40,956 bases of DNA from an uncultured Bacilli bacterium (GCA_934089255.1 CAKOJI010000008.1:1-40956); one strand, 5' to 3'. Numbered from the stretch's first letter, positions 1 through 7,816 are shown. Program-made: numbers and translations. The notes: generated by a model from the sequence alone, not told the origin.

Positions 1-119
1 ATTGCATCACTAGCATTACTAATTAATTCTCTTAAAAATATATCTTTATTAGTATATATAGAATTAATCATTAAATCCAATAATCTTTTTGATTCACTTT
101 TAAATTCTCTTTTTTTCAT
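1..119 (-). CDS. htpG: HtpG (Hsp90) chaperone, N-terminal fragment
   Basis: Only the first 39 or so codons are in the window; the gene runs off the left edge. The translation starts MKKREFKSESKRLLDLMINS and continues with IYTNKDIFLRELISNASDA. This is the diagnostic N-terminus of the Hsp90 GHKL ATPase domain, where the Asn of ELISNASDA belongs to the nucleotide site. The ATG at 117-119 has a GGGAG ribosome site about 10 bases upstream. HtpG is a cytosolic ATP-dependent chaperone. The promoter carries a CIRCE-like operator, listed separately. Confidence 0.93.
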   Translation of the reverse strand, partial: MKKREFKSESKRLLDLMINSIYTNKDIFLRELISNASDA

Positions 120-141
120 TTATAACATCTCCCATATTTAA

Positions 142-170
142 GTTATATAATATATTTTAGCACTTGTCAA
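142..170 (-). promoter_or_regulatory. htpG sigma-A-type promoter
   Basis: On the minus strand, -35 TTGACA (165-170) and -10 TATAAC (142-147) are separated by exactly 17 bp. Transcription would start about 20 bases before the htpG ATG. The -35 hexamer lies inside the CIRCE-like repeat. Confidence 0.8.
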
Positions 171-183
171 TAGTCTGTGCTAA
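157..183. promoter_or_regulatory. CIRCE-like operator (HrcA site) on the htpG promoter
   Basis: The left arm is TTAGCACTT (157-165), then 9 bases, then the right arm CTGTGCTAA (175-183). The CIRCE consensus bound by HrcA is TTAGCACTC-N9-GAGTGCTAA. Spacer length is exact and 15 of 18 arm positions match. It overlaps the -35 box, the right place for a repressor. HrcA control of htpG is inferred; hrcA is not in the window. Confidence 0.75.
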
Positions 184-193
184 TTAATTTAAG

Positions 194-217
194 AAAAAAA
201 GTAGTTAACAAACTACT
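194..217 (-). terminator. Terminator after rubrerythrin
   Basis: The minus-strand hairpin AGTAGTT-TGTT-AACTACT is followed by a run of seven T. It overlaps the rubrerythrin stop codon and would end the perR-rubrerythrin transcript. Confidence 0.75.
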
Positions 218-755
218 AATAATTTTCTTTCTTTATTTCAAAATAACTTTGTGGATGACTACAAACAGGGCAAACTTCTGGAGCATTTTTCCCTATACAA
301 ATATGTCCACAATTTCTACATTGCCATATTTTTTCTCCATCTTTAGAGAATACTAATTCGTTATCAACATTACTTAATAATGCTCTATATCTTTCTTCAT
401 GATGTTTTTCAATTTCAGCTACACCTTCAAATAAATTAGCAATTCTATCAAATCCTTCTTCACGTGCAGTTTCTGCAAACTCTTTATACATATCAGTCCA
501 TTCAAAATTTTCTCCATTTGCAGCATCTAATAAATTTTCACTAGTACTAGGAACTTCTCCGCCATGTAATTCTTTAAACCACATTTTAGCATGTTCCTTT
601 TCGTTATCAGCAGTTTCTAAAAATATTTCTGCTATTTGTTCAAACCCATCTTTTTTAGCTTTACTAGCATAATAGGTATATTTGTTTCTTGCTTGACTTT
701 CTCCTGCAAAAGCAGCCATTAAATTAGCTTCTGTTCTACTTCCTTTTAATTCCAT
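216..755 (-). CDS. rbr: Rubrerythrin
   Basis: 179 aa, a normal full-length rubrerythrin. Rubrerythrins are cytosolic non-haem iron peroxidases that protect anaerobes from H2O2. The N-terminal ferritin-like four-helix domain (about residues 5-135) has the diiron ligand motifs GESQARNKY, EKEH (about 53-56) and EIEKHHEE (about 116-123). The C-terminal rubredoxin-like domain has the Fe(Cys)4 pairs CRNCG and CPVCSH (about 145-168). The ATG is preceded by GAGAAGGAG. Its start overlaps the end of perR by 20 bp, so the two are probably co-transcribed and coupled. This pairing fits PerR-controlled peroxide defence in an anaerobe. Confidence 0.95.
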   Translation of the reverse strand: MELKGSRTEANLMAAFAGESQARNKYTYYASKAKKDGFEQIAEIFLETADNEKEHAKMWFKELHGGEVPSTSENLLDAANGENFEWTDMYKEFAETAREEGFDRIANLFEGVAEIEKHHEERYRALLSNVDNELVFSKDGEKIWQCRNCGHICIGKNAPEVCPVCSHPQSYFEIKKENY

Positions 756-1128
756 TTTTTCTTTTCTCCTTCTCTAAACATTCCTTACATTTTCCAATAA
801 AACGTAAATCGTAATTCATTACTTCATAATCTTTTATATTAGGTAATTTTTTTATATAATCATACATAACATCATCTATCTTATCACAAATACTACATAC
901 AACATGAGCATGAATTATATTTTTATCAAATCTATCAACACCATCACACATTTTTAATCTAATAATTTTATTTTCATCAACTAAATTATTTAAATTTCTA
1001 TATACAGTACCTAGACTAATATTTGGTATAACTTTCTTTGCTTCCAAATAAACACTATTTGCATTCAGATGATTAGAACTATTATTAATTATATTAACTA
1101 TCACTTCTTTTTGTTTAGTATTTCTCAA
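736..1128 (-). CDS. perR: PerR-type peroxide regulator (Fur family)
   Basis: 130 aa. A winged-helix DNA-binding half (about 1-75; SLGTVYRNLNNLVDENKI is the recognition region) is followed by the metal-binding dimerisation half. That half has HAHVVCSICDKIDD and a second Cys pair, CKECLEK, forming the structural Zn(Cys)4 site. The Asp of DRFD and the HxH fit the PerR regulatory iron site better than Fur or Zur. PerR senses H2O2 by metal-catalysed oxidation and represses peroxide-defence genes. The start codon is TTG, supported by AGAGGTGAT five bases upstream. A palindromic operator lies just upstream, so autoregulation is likely. The downstream partner is rubrerythrin. Confidence 0.88.
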   Translation of the reverse strand: MRNTKQKEVIVNIINNSSNHLNANSVYLEAKKVIPNISLGTVYRNLNNLVDENKIIRLKMCDGVDRFDKNIIHAHVVCSICDKIDDVMYDYIKKLPNIKDYEVMNYDLRFIGKCKECLEKEKRKNGIKRK

Positions 1129-1144
1129 ACAATCACCTCTTATC

Positions 1145-1157
1145 AGTAATGATTACT
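1145..1157. promoter_or_regulatory. Per-box-like operator
   Basis: AGTAATGATTACT is a perfect 6-1-6 palindrome, the architecture of Fur/PerR boxes (PerR consensus TTATAATnATTATAA). It lies between the -10 box and the TTG start of perR, so bound PerR would block the perR-rubrerythrin transcript. The palindrome is seen; the bound protein is inferred. Confidence 0.65.
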
Positions 1158-1163
1158 ACTAAG

Positions 1164-1192
1164 AGTATAATATATATTAAATTAAAAATCAA
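1164..1192 (-). promoter_or_regulatory. Promoter of the perR-rubrerythrin operon
   Basis: On the minus strand, -35 TTGATT (1187-1192) and -10 TATACT (1164-1169) are spaced by 17 bp, directly upstream of the Per-box-like palindrome. Confidence 0.7.
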
Positions 1193-1232
1193 GTTAATTA
1201 TACTAAAAAGATGAATAATAAAATTAAAGAGT

Positions 1233-1940
1233 TTAGTCTCTATCATCCTCATCTTCATTATTTAGATCTTTATAATTAAAATGAGCCCAACTTATATTTT
1301 TAATATTAATATTAGAACTTAAAATATTTATAACACTTTCTACTTTAATTATTTCATTAGTAATAATATTAACACGTAATCTAACCTCATCATCTGTTAT
1401 ATCAATTTTTTCTAAACTCTCTAAAGTTAATCTATTAGCTTCTACATTTTTACAAAGTAAACTACGAACATCCATTTCTAAATCTTTATTACACTCTATT
1501 CTAATATTACATAATTCTATATTGTTTTTTTTAACAATATCCATTATTTTAATTGAAACAATTCTTAATATAACATTAGAAATTAATACAAACAACGTAC
1601 CTATACTTGCTTCAAAAAGCATTCCAGCAGAACACAATACACCAATTGCAGCAACACACCATAAAGTTGCGGCAGTATTAAGACCTTTTATCTTAGAACC
1701 ATCTCTTAAAATAACTCCAGCGCCTAAGAAACCTATACCACTAACAACTTGTGCAGCAATTCTAGCGTGATCATTTACACCTATACCAAAAGAAACTGTA
1801 ACAAATATAAATGCACCTAAGCATACTAAAACATTGGTCCTTAAACCAATCATTCTATGTCTATACTGTCTTTCTAACCCAACCAATAAACTTAATATAA
1901 AACATACACTGATTCTAATTAAAAAAGTAGTATAACTCAT
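1233..1940 (-). CDS. MgtC/SapB family membrane protein
   Basis: 235 aa. The N-terminal hydrophobic half (about 1-130) has four to five membrane segments and the MgtC/SapB signatures LVGLERQYRHRMIGLRTNVL and VSGIGFLGAGVI followed by KGLNTAATLW. The C-terminal half is a soluble, ACT-like cytoplasmic domain. In pathogens MgtC supports growth at low Mg2+ and modulates F1Fo ATPase; in other bacteria the role is unclear. The ATG follows AAAGGGG. It appears monocistronic. The family is certain; the function is not. Confidence 0.9.
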   Translation of the reverse strand: MSYTTFLIRISVCFILSLLVGLERQYRHRMIGLRTNVLVCLGAFIFVTVSFGIGVNDHARIAAQVVSGIGFLGAGVILRDGSKIKGLNTAATLWCVAAIGVLCSAGMLFEASIGTLFVLISNVILRIVSIKIMDIVKKNNIELCNIRIECNKDLEMDVRSLLCKNVEANRLTLESLEKIDITDDEVRLRVNIITNEIIKVESVINILSSNINIKNISWAHFNYKDLNNEDEDDRD

Positions 1941-2005
1941 ACTTATTCCCCTTTCCGGAATTAATGATTATACTACAATATATTTTATAAATAACGTGTT
2001 AATCA

Positions 2006-2033
2006 TAAAAAACAATACATTTAAGTATTATTT
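2006..2033 (-). terminator. Terminator after the PF06541-type gene
   Basis: The minus-strand stem AAATAATAC / GTATTGTTT (nine pairs, one U-G) has a six-base loop and a following T run. It overlaps the stop codon of the gene ending at 2028. The + strand also ends in a T run, so it may work in both directions. Confidence 0.6.
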
Positions 2034-2750
2034 TTTACGAAATAACAAAAATCCTTTCTTAGTACTAGCCTTCTTCTTCTTATATAAATTCAAATATTCG
2101 CCTAAAGCCTTATTTTGTTTAAAAGGAAATAAGAAAGAATACTTATCTCTATTTTTATCTTGAATATCTTTTATATGTTTTTTTAATTCTTCATACTTAA
2201 CAACCAAATCATTATCTTTAGCAAAACGTCTTATCTTAACCAATACTTTAGTAGAATAAATATAATCCAAAACAATTATTCCAAAAAATATTCCTAAAAT
2301 AAACGAAAACGATTGATTAGCCTTAAACCAATTTAAAGCATTCATAATCTTATCAGCAATAAAATAATAATATATAGCTCCTAATAAAGTCCATATAAGA
2401 GTAAATTGAGGACATATAATACCCTTAAAATTGCCTGGCATATCACTATAATCCCAAAGTTTAACTCCACCAGCTTCAATAAACATCAAGCCACCAATTA
2501 ACTCAATTAAAGTCATAGATAATCCCATTAAAACAATAACTAAAAATGGATTTACAACAACCTTAGAAAAAATTAAATATATAACAGTTAATGCACAAAG
2601 CCCAAAACCATATATAGGTAAGTAAGGTCCTACTAAGAAACCAGGATTAACCCACTTCTTATGAACTATTCTTCTAAAAAATAATTCTAATATATACCCA
2701 AAAGTACTACCTATAAAAAATATAAATACAAAATACAAAAACCAATTCAT
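2028..2750 (-). CDS. PF06541-type membrane protein ("putative ABC-transporter type IV", CmpB-like)
   Basis: About 240 aa with four to five membrane segments. The signature GYILELFFRRIVHKKWVNPG followed by FLVGPYLPIYGFG is typical of the PF06541 family, often labelled putative ABC-transporter permease on little evidence. WDYSDMPGNFKGIICP is another conserved block, and the tail is basic and cytoplasmic. The chosen ATG (2748-2750) has GGGAG eight bases upstream. It shares one base with the previous gene's stop (TAATG), which indicates coupling. No ATPase gene is nearby, so a transporter role is not supported here. Confidence 0.75.
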   Translation of the reverse strand: MNWFLYFVFIFFIGSTFGYILELFFRRIVHKKWVNPGFLVGPYLPIYGFGLCALTVIYLIFSKVVVNPFLVIVLMGLSMTLIELIGGLMFIEAGGVKLWDYSDMPGNFKGIICPQFTLIWTLLGAIYYYFIADKIMNALNWFKANQSFSFILGIFFGIIVLDYIYSTKVLVKIRRFAKDNDLVVKYEELKKHIKDIQDKNRDKYSFLFPFKQNKALGEYLNLYKKKKASTKKGFLLFRKK

Positions 2751-4279
2751 TATAACCACTCCCTAAAAATTATACTAAATGTTATACCATCTCCACTATT
2801 AGGAACTACATTAGTAAAACATAAATCTATTAAATATAACCCTACCAATATAATAACAATAATCTTTTTATATTTCAAATCTATTTTACTATAAATATTA
2901 TTTAATAATGGAGCCAAAAAATAAGTAAATACCATACACCCTAATCCAAACACTAATAATCCTTCTAAACAAACTCTACCCTTAATATTTAAAAAGAAGC
3001 CATTATAATCCCAATATCTATTATGTAAAAACGTTTCTAAATATAATGCTGTTAAATATTCAATAATACCACAAAACACAGTAGAATAAATAAAAAACTC
3101 CCACGGCTTATCCCTATAATTTTTAAATAAAATAATTACACTTACAGCACCCCAACCATATATAGGCAACCAAGGTCCATACATAGTACCTTTATTAACA
3201 AATTTACCTTGTACAAATAAATTAAGAAGTACTTCCCAACACCAGCCTATCATAGCACAGGTAAAGAAAAACAAAATAATTGTTAATATATCATAATTAA
3301 CTTTATAATCAAACTTTAAGAAATTAAACATCTTTTTCTCAGGAATAAAATATTCATTAACCGGATAACTACCTTCATTATATTTTTTACCATCTAAATT
3401 AATATCTTTAAAATATTTTCTATATTTATTATTTTTTAAGAAATCATTCCTAATATTAAAATAAAATTCAGAATAAACACTCTCTTTATATATATCAAAA
3501 TAAAATATATTACTAATATTTAAAGTTAAAGCACCAAGAATTAAATATCCAATAAAACTAACTTGTATCATAAATAAATTAAATTTATTACCATTCATCA
3601 TTTCTCTACTTAATAAAAATGCATCTTTCTTACTCATAGTAGGATTCTCTGCTAACAAATATGATATCAAATAATACGAATAATATTTTATAAAAAATCC
3701 AACAATTGTAAACGACCATAATATTAAATAAATTGACTTAACTAACATAACATAAGCAACATTAATAGTTTTTTTTACTTTATAAATAAACATTAATCTA
3801 TCAGTACTAACTTTTTTATACCTAACGTGTTCCATATAGTATCTATTTTTTCCAACTAAAATTATATTTTGAACAAAAATAAATATCAAAACAAACAACA
3901 AAAATCCAAATATTTTAATAACTAATTTAGGTATAGATTTAAACGTAATAAACTCTAATATAGCATCAACAAAACCTAATATTAAAGAACTACTACCATT
4001 AATTTTATTAAAAAATACTGATAACACACCTCTAGTAGGTCTATAATTTTTAGTTGTATTTATTATTCTATTAGTTGTATGAACTATATTATCAAAAACA
4101 AAAAAATTATTCTTACTAATAATATCTAAACTAACATCATTCATTTTATTAGAAATAAATGTATTATACTTATAACCACCACTAACTATAATTACAAAAA
4201 TAAAACTAACAATTACACTATGCCAATAACTGTATTTAATTTTTCTTTTTGCATTCTTTTTAATACTACCTAAATTCAT
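2750..4279 (-). CDS. Two-part membrane protein: DUF975-like N-terminus, PF06541-like C-terminus
   Basis: 509 aa. Residues about 1-300 begin MNLGSIKKNAKRKIK and contain several membrane segments plus TMSKKDAFLLSREMMNGNK. This resembles DUF975-type integral membrane proteins. Residues about 330-505 repeat the PF06541 signature of the downstream gene: WCWEVLLNLFVQGKFVNKG, GPWLPIYGWG and RYWDYNGFFLNIKGRVC. It therefore looks like a fusion of two membrane families followed by a second, stand-alone copy of the C-terminal family. The two genes overlap by one base and form an operon. Function is unknown. The DUF975 assignment is by resemblance only. Confidence 0.65.
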   Translation of the reverse strand: MNLGSIKKNAKRKIKYSYWHSVIVSFIFVIIVSGGYKYNTFISNKMNDVSLDIISKNNFFVFDNIVHTTNRIINTTKNYRPTRGVLSVFFNKINGSSSLILGFVDAILEFITFKSIPKLVIKIFGFLLFVLIFIFVQNIILVGKNRYYMEHVRYKKVSTDRLMFIYKVKKTINVAYVMLVKSIYLILWSFTIVGFFIKYYSYYLISYLLAENPTMSKKDAFLLSREMMNGNKFNLFMIQVSFIGYLILGALTLNISNIFYFDIYKESVYSEFYFNIRNDFLKNNKYRKYFKDINLDGKKYNEGSYPVNEYFIPEKKMFNFLKFDYKVNYDILTIILFFFTCAMIGWCWEVLLNLFVQGKFVNKGTMYGPWLPIYGWGAVSVIILFKNYRDKPWEFFIYSTVFCGIIEYLTALYLETFLHNRYWDYNGFFLNIKGRVCLEGLLVFGLGCMVFTYFLAPLLNNIYSKIDLKYKKIIVIILVGLYLIDLCFTNVVPNSGDGITFSIIFREWL

Positions 4280-4425
4280 AACAACCTCTTTATTTATAAC
4301 AATAATATATTATATTTTTTATATTTTTTCAAGAATACAATAACGCATGTTATTTTAACCAAGTCAAAAGCATATATTATCAATTATTTACACCATAAAA
4401 TATATTAGAAAAGGGATGATTATTT

Positions 4426-4812
4426 ATGAATAATACTTTTTCTATCGATTTAATAATTGGTGGATATGATATATTATTTAAAACATTATTAACATTTCTA
4501 ATAATAGATTATGTTACAGGAGTATTAAGAGCCATATATACAAAAAAATTAAATAGTAGAATAGGTGCAAAAGGTATAATTAAAAAAATGGGATATATTC
4601 TAATAGTAGTAGTAGCATCTTTATTAGATCAATTATTAAACACAACCAACAATATAAGAAACATAATTATTTATATGTTTATTGCAAATGAAGGTATTTC
4701 TATATTAGAAAATTGGGCTAGTATGGGTATTAAAATACCAAAAATTTTAAAAGATAAATTTAATAACGTCAATAAAGAAACCGAAGAATTTATTGATGAT
4801 AATAAAAAATAA
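4426..4812 (+). CDS. Phage-type holin family protein (TcdE/Cph1/BlyA-like)
   Basis: 128 aa with two to three membrane segments. The motif LLTFLIIDYVTGVLRAIYTKKLNSRIGAKGIIKKMGYI with IANEGISILENWASMGIKIP is the usual pattern of the toxin-secretion/phage-lysis holin family (Phage_holin_4_1). Such proteins form membrane lesions that release endolysins or toxins. AGAAAAGGG precedes the ATG. No endolysin or other phage gene adjoins it, so it is an orphan, perhaps a domesticated holin. It is the only protein-coding gene on the + strand left of the origin. A terminator follows. Confidence 0.85.
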   Translation: MNNTFSIDLIIGGYDILFKTLLTFLIIDYVTGVLRAIYTKKLNSRIGAKGIIKKMGYILIVVVASLLDQLLNTTNNIRNIIIYMFIANEGISILENWASMGIKIPKILKDKFNNVNKETEEFIDDNKK

Positions 4813-4880
4813 ATATTTACACATGTATAAACTTGATTTAATTAACTTCCTTATTAAAACACTAACCTCCTCAAACTTTT

Positions 4881-4910
4881 AGACTAATAATTTATTTTAT
4901 TAGTCTTTTA
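4881..4910 (+). terminator. Terminator downstream of the holin gene
   Basis: A perfect 10-bp stem AGACTAATAA / TTATTAGTCT with a six-base loop is followed by TTTT on the + strand. It lies about 70 bases after the holin stop. Confidence 0.75.
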
Positions 4911-5196
4911 AGTTAATTTACAAAAAAACATATATGCTAAAATTTAATAAAAATTTATTTTTTTAAATCTTTTAGAAAGAAAAATGATTTAAATTGAAAG
5001 AGAACAACTTTATAGAAAAACCAATAATTAAAAATGAAGAAGTAACCAATATAACTATTAAAAAAACAATATTTAATGTTTTTCACTACATTATAAAATA
5101 CAAACATATTAAAAATTTTAAAAAAACGTTTCTTTAACAAACTGTTCACAAACAATGAAATCCGAATATAATACTAGTGAAAATCGTACAAATACA
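4911..5196. other. AT-rich intergenic spacer
   Basis: Between the holin terminator and the tRNA-Cys promoter I see no convincing gene. The open frames here are low-complexity Phe/Tyr/Lys-rich reading frames without credible ribosome sites, as expected by chance in DNA this rich in A and T. Confidence 0.6.
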
Positions 5197-5225
5197 TTGA
5201 CAAAAAAAAAGATATAGTGTAAAAT
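5197..5225 (+). promoter_or_regulatory. tRNA-Cys promoter
   Basis: -35 TTGACA (5197-5202), a 17-bp spacer and -10 TAAAAT (5220-5225) place the transcript start about 15 bases before the mature tRNA. Confidence 0.8.
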
Positions 5226-5246
5226 TTTATTTATGAAGAAAACAAC

Positions 5247-5320
5247 GGATCCATAGCCAAGTGGTAAGGCATGGGACTGCAACTCCCTGATCGTTGGTTC
5301 AAATCCGACTGGGTCCTCCA
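5247..5320 (+). tRNA. tRNA-Cys (GCA anticodon)
   Basis: 74 nt including an encoded CCA. The acceptor GGATCCA pairs with TGGGTCC (one U-G). The D arm is GCC/GGC, the anticodon loop CTGCAAC gives anticodon GCA, and the T arm GTTGG/CCGAC has loop TTCAAAT. The discriminator base is U73, the identity base of tRNA-Cys. The anticodon stem has a U-U mismatch at its outer pair (27-43). Confidence 0.96.
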
Positions 5321-5330
5321 ATAAAAAATT

Positions 5331-5352
5331 AAGCCTTTAAAAGGTTTTTTTT
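5331..5352 (+). terminator. Terminator after tRNA-Cys
   Basis: A short stem AAGCCTT / AAGGTTT (one G-U pair) with a three-base loop runs into eight T. It begins ten bases after the CCA. Confidence 0.65.
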
Positions 5353-5390
5353 ATTGCCAAAAAAAGATTCTAAACACTAAATTTAAAATC

Positions 5391-6950
5391 TTATTTCAAC
5401 ACAAAACTAAATTTATAATTTCTAAACTCCAAACTATATTTAATATTTTCTGCGTTTATTACTTCATATGGTACAGATAACATTACTTTATCATTTACTA
5501 TATCTACGACTTTAATATTATTACTAGTTTGTGTTTGTCCATTAATAACATATGTTATACTAGAAAATTTATCAAAAAATTCATAGTCATTACTAAAATA
5601 TTTACTTATATTTTTACTTGAATCAATTGACAATTTATAATCTAAAACTAATAAAACTTTATTAATGTCTTTATCTCTAACGACAACCTTTTTACCATCC
5701 TTATCATAAATATAATTATTTAATAACTCATAATTAAAAACTGTTAAATTAGAAGTACCATAACTTTTCTTATCAAATAACAAATTAGCATTTAACTTAA
5801 TCTCTTTTTCTTCTCTCTTAGAATCTAACTTAGAAGCACTAACACTTACTTCTTTATAACTACCTACTGTTTCATCTTTATTATAACTAATTCTATCATA
5901 AAACATTAATTTATAATTATTACTTTTATACGTATCAGGAACTTCAAAAATAAACACATAATTATAATATATATTACTTTTAAGTACATTATTATCATAA
6001 GGAGTACCTATATCATAAAAAAATTTATTAAAATAATTATTTGCATAAACATAATCATTACCATATAAAATTCTAACTCTTTTAAAATCAATACTACTAC
6101 TTTCACTTTGTAAATTTCTTACATCAAAATCAACAACAACATACTTATATTTATCTTTAATCTTTCTATAATTTAAACTATATTTTGTTTCATATACCTT
6201 ATTAATCTTATAACTAAATCCACCTGCATTAAACGTTTGTGCAACCCTATATTTTTTATTATTAAAAATATTAAAACTAAGTATTGTAACAGCAATTACA
6301 AGAATTATTATTCCAACTATAACACTTATAAAAAATCTATTCTCTAAAAAATAATACTTTAATTCCCTAAACCATCTTCTAATACCTCTTTTATATTTAT
6401 AAGTATTCTTATCAAATATTATTTCTACTTCTTCACTATCTTTTTCTTCAGCTTTTATATCATTAATATCTTTAGTAAAATTAAATTTTTTTAAATTAAA
6501 TCCTATAACTATTAATACATATTTAAATATAAAATATAAACTAGGTATAATAATTAAAAATGAAATATCAGAATATAACTTCAAACTTGTTTGTTCTACT
6601 ATAGTTTCATTAAGTGTAAAAAATAAATTACTAGTACTTAATGAATATATAAAAACTAATACTAAATAAATAATAGCATATAAATAATCATAAAAAGGCT
6701 TTTTCTTTTTAATAAATAACAACAATATTAAAGAAATAATAAATATTATTAAAAATATTAAAAAGTAAAATCTAAAACCTATATACTGTGCTAAACTTCC
6801 ATAATTAGTTAAATTACCTAAATATAAACTATTAATTACACCACGTAATATATTAAGTTTATAATCCATATAAACAAATAAACAAACTAATATTAAATTT
6901 ATTAATCTAAAATATTTAATAAAGAAAGCATAAGGCTTTTTAAATACCAT
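5391..6950 (-). CDS. Large membrane protein with an external C-terminal domain, unknown function
   Basis: 519 aa; I do not recognise the family. Four membrane segments lie in about residues 13-150, followed by a charged linker (KAEEKDSEEVE) and a basic stretch. A fifth strong segment (about 205-230, VIVGIIILVIAVTIL) then leads into about 290 residues that should be outside the cell. The outer part looks beta-rich, with patterns such as YKYVVVDFDVRNLQ that recall DUF4352/immunoglobulin-like stalk domains; this is a resemblance only. The ATG has AGGTGAT upstream. It precedes the LysM gene's terminator on the same strand and probably has its own promoter. Rich in Tyr, Asn and Lys. Confidence 0.6.
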   Translation of the reverse strand: MVFKKPYAFFIKYFRLINLILVCLFVYMDYKLNILRGVINSLYLGNLTNYGSLAQYIGFRFYFLIFLIIFIISLILLLFIKKKKPFYDYLYAIIYLVLVFIYSLSTSNLFFTLNETIVEQTSLKLYSDISFLIIIPSLYFIFKYVLIVIGFNLKKFNFTKDINDIKAEEKDSEEVEIIFDKNTYKYKRGIRRWFRELKYYFLENRFFISVIVGIIILVIAVTILSFNIFNNKKYRVAQTFNAGGFSYKINKVYETKYSLNYRKIKDKYKYVVVDFDVRNLQSESSSIDFKRVRILYGNDYVYANNYFNKFFYDIGTPYDNNVLKSNIYYNYVFIFEVPDTYKSNNYKLMFYDRISYNKDETVGSYKEVSVSASKLDSKREEKEIKLNANLLFDKKSYGTSNLTVFNYELLNNYIYDKDGKKVVVRDKDINKVLLVLDYKLSIDSSKNISKYFSNDYEFFDKFSSITYVINGQTQTSNNIKVVDIVNDKVMLSVPYEVINAENIKYSLEFRNYKFSFVLK

Positions 6951-6984
6951 AATATCACCTATTCTATACTATAAACAGTATAAC

Positions 6985-7010
6985 AAAAAAAAAGATATTT
7001 TACTATCTTT
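6985..7010 (-). terminator. Terminator after the LysM gene
   Basis: The minus-strand stem AAAGATA / TATCTTT with loop GTAAAA is followed by a run of T. It overlaps the stop at 7003. Confidence 0.75.
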
Positions 7011-7305
7011 TATATGCAAATAACTGTCCTTCTTCTAAAAGAATTCTATTATTAACTCTATTAAAATCACTATAATCTACATTAAACAAATCTAATACAT
7101 CATTTAAATTATCACCACTCTTAGTTAAGTAATAACTATAACCATTCTTAGGTATTAATATTTCTTGATTTTCATAAATATAATCATTCATATTTAACCC
7201 ATTAACTAAACTAAGTAATTCTGGATTAATATTATATTGTTTACTAATACCATATATAGTATCTCCCTTTTTTATAATATAAGTATCATATAATTCATTT
7301 TTCAT
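7003..7305 (-). CDS. Small protein with two LysM repeats
   Basis: 100 aa made almost entirely of two LysM modules. The first is YIIKKGDTIYGISKQYNI through LIPKNG (about 9-55). The second, more divergent, is YYLTKSGDNLNDVLDLFNV through LFAYKR (about 57-100). LysM binds N-acetylglucosamine in peptidoglycan. No signal peptide or membrane segment is visible, so it is either exported by an unrecognised route or acts inside the cell or spore, as some spore-assembly LysM proteins do. The ATG has AGGTGAT three bases upstream. No catalytic domain is attached. Confidence 0.85.
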   Translation of the reverse strand: MKNELYDTYIIKKGDTIYGISKQYNINPELLSLVNGLNMNDYIYENQEILIPKNGYSYYLTKSGDNLNDVLDLFNVDYSDFNRVNNRILLEEGQLFAYKR

Positions 7306-7335
7306 AAAATCACCTATAATAATATATTACAAAAT

Positions 7336-7366
7336 ATAAAAAAAGTTCTAGTTTGAAATAGAACTT
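7336..7366 (-). terminator. Terminator after the PH-like gene
   Basis: A perfect 8-bp minus-strand stem AAGTTCTA / TAGAACTT with an eight-base loop and seven T overlaps the stop codon at 7348. Confidence 0.8.
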
Positions 7367-7812
7367 GCTTTATCTTTATCAGGATACATTTTCTTTGCTT
7401 CCATCATATACATAGAAATAATACTTTGTACTTCAGGTAAAGCTTTCTTAGAAAAGTTAGAAAAATACATCACTTCTTTAACTGTATCTATACAAATTTT
7501 ACCCCAAAATATACCAGAAAATATTTGTAAATCATTATACATTTCAGGAGTTATAGAATTAAGAGTATAACCATATAATATTTGATCTTGTCCTATTAAT
7601 AATCTATCACTTGTAACACATAAAACAGCTGTATCAAATATTTGTGTTGCTATATCATTTTTCTGAGCAGCAAAAGCATATAACACTCTTTCTCCCGGAT
7701 TTAAATGTCTTTGTATAACAGCACAATGTTTTTTAACACGCCACATTATAGTTGAAGGATATCTCTTTTTAAATTCTAATACACATTGTAATACAGTTTT
7801 TTCTTTTGACAT
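7348..7812 (-). CDS. PH-like domain protein (YokE/bPH_3 type), unknown role
   Basis: About 154 aa from the preferred ATG (7810-7812); a GTG 12 bases further up is possible. AAGTGAGTG serves as ribosome site and the start lies four bases after the upstream stop, so it is coupled to the thioredoxin-like gene. The middle, LNPGERVLYAFAAQKNDIATQIFDTAVLCVTSDRLLIGQ followed by ISGIFWGKICIDTVKEV-like strands, has the pattern of bacterial PH/GRAM domains (high E, aromatic and TSDRLLIG). No membrane segment is present, so it is probably cytosolic or peripheral. The assignment rests on pattern only. Confidence 0.6.
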   Translation of the reverse strand: MSKEKTVLQCVLEFKKRYPSTIMWRVKKHCAVIQRHLNPGERVLYAFAAQKNDIATQIFDTAVLCVTSDRLLIGQDQILYGYTLNSITPEMYNDLQIFSGIFWGKICIDTVKEVMYFSNFSKKALPEVQSIISMYMMEAKKMYPDKDKASSISN

Positions 7813-7816
7813 ATTA

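Noticed and set aside
2028..4279. ABC transporter operon
   Set aside because: The PF06541 label suggests a permease, but no ATP-binding or solute-binding gene is adjacent.
4955..5155. 66-aa minus-strand open frame rich in Phe and Lys
   Set aside because: Low complexity, no ribosome site, lies in an AT-rich spacer between a terminator and a promoter.
5118..5321. 67-aa open frame (VGFEPTIRELQSHALPLGYG...) on the minus strand
   Set aside because: It is the reverse-complement reading of the tRNA-Cys gene, a well-known false protein.
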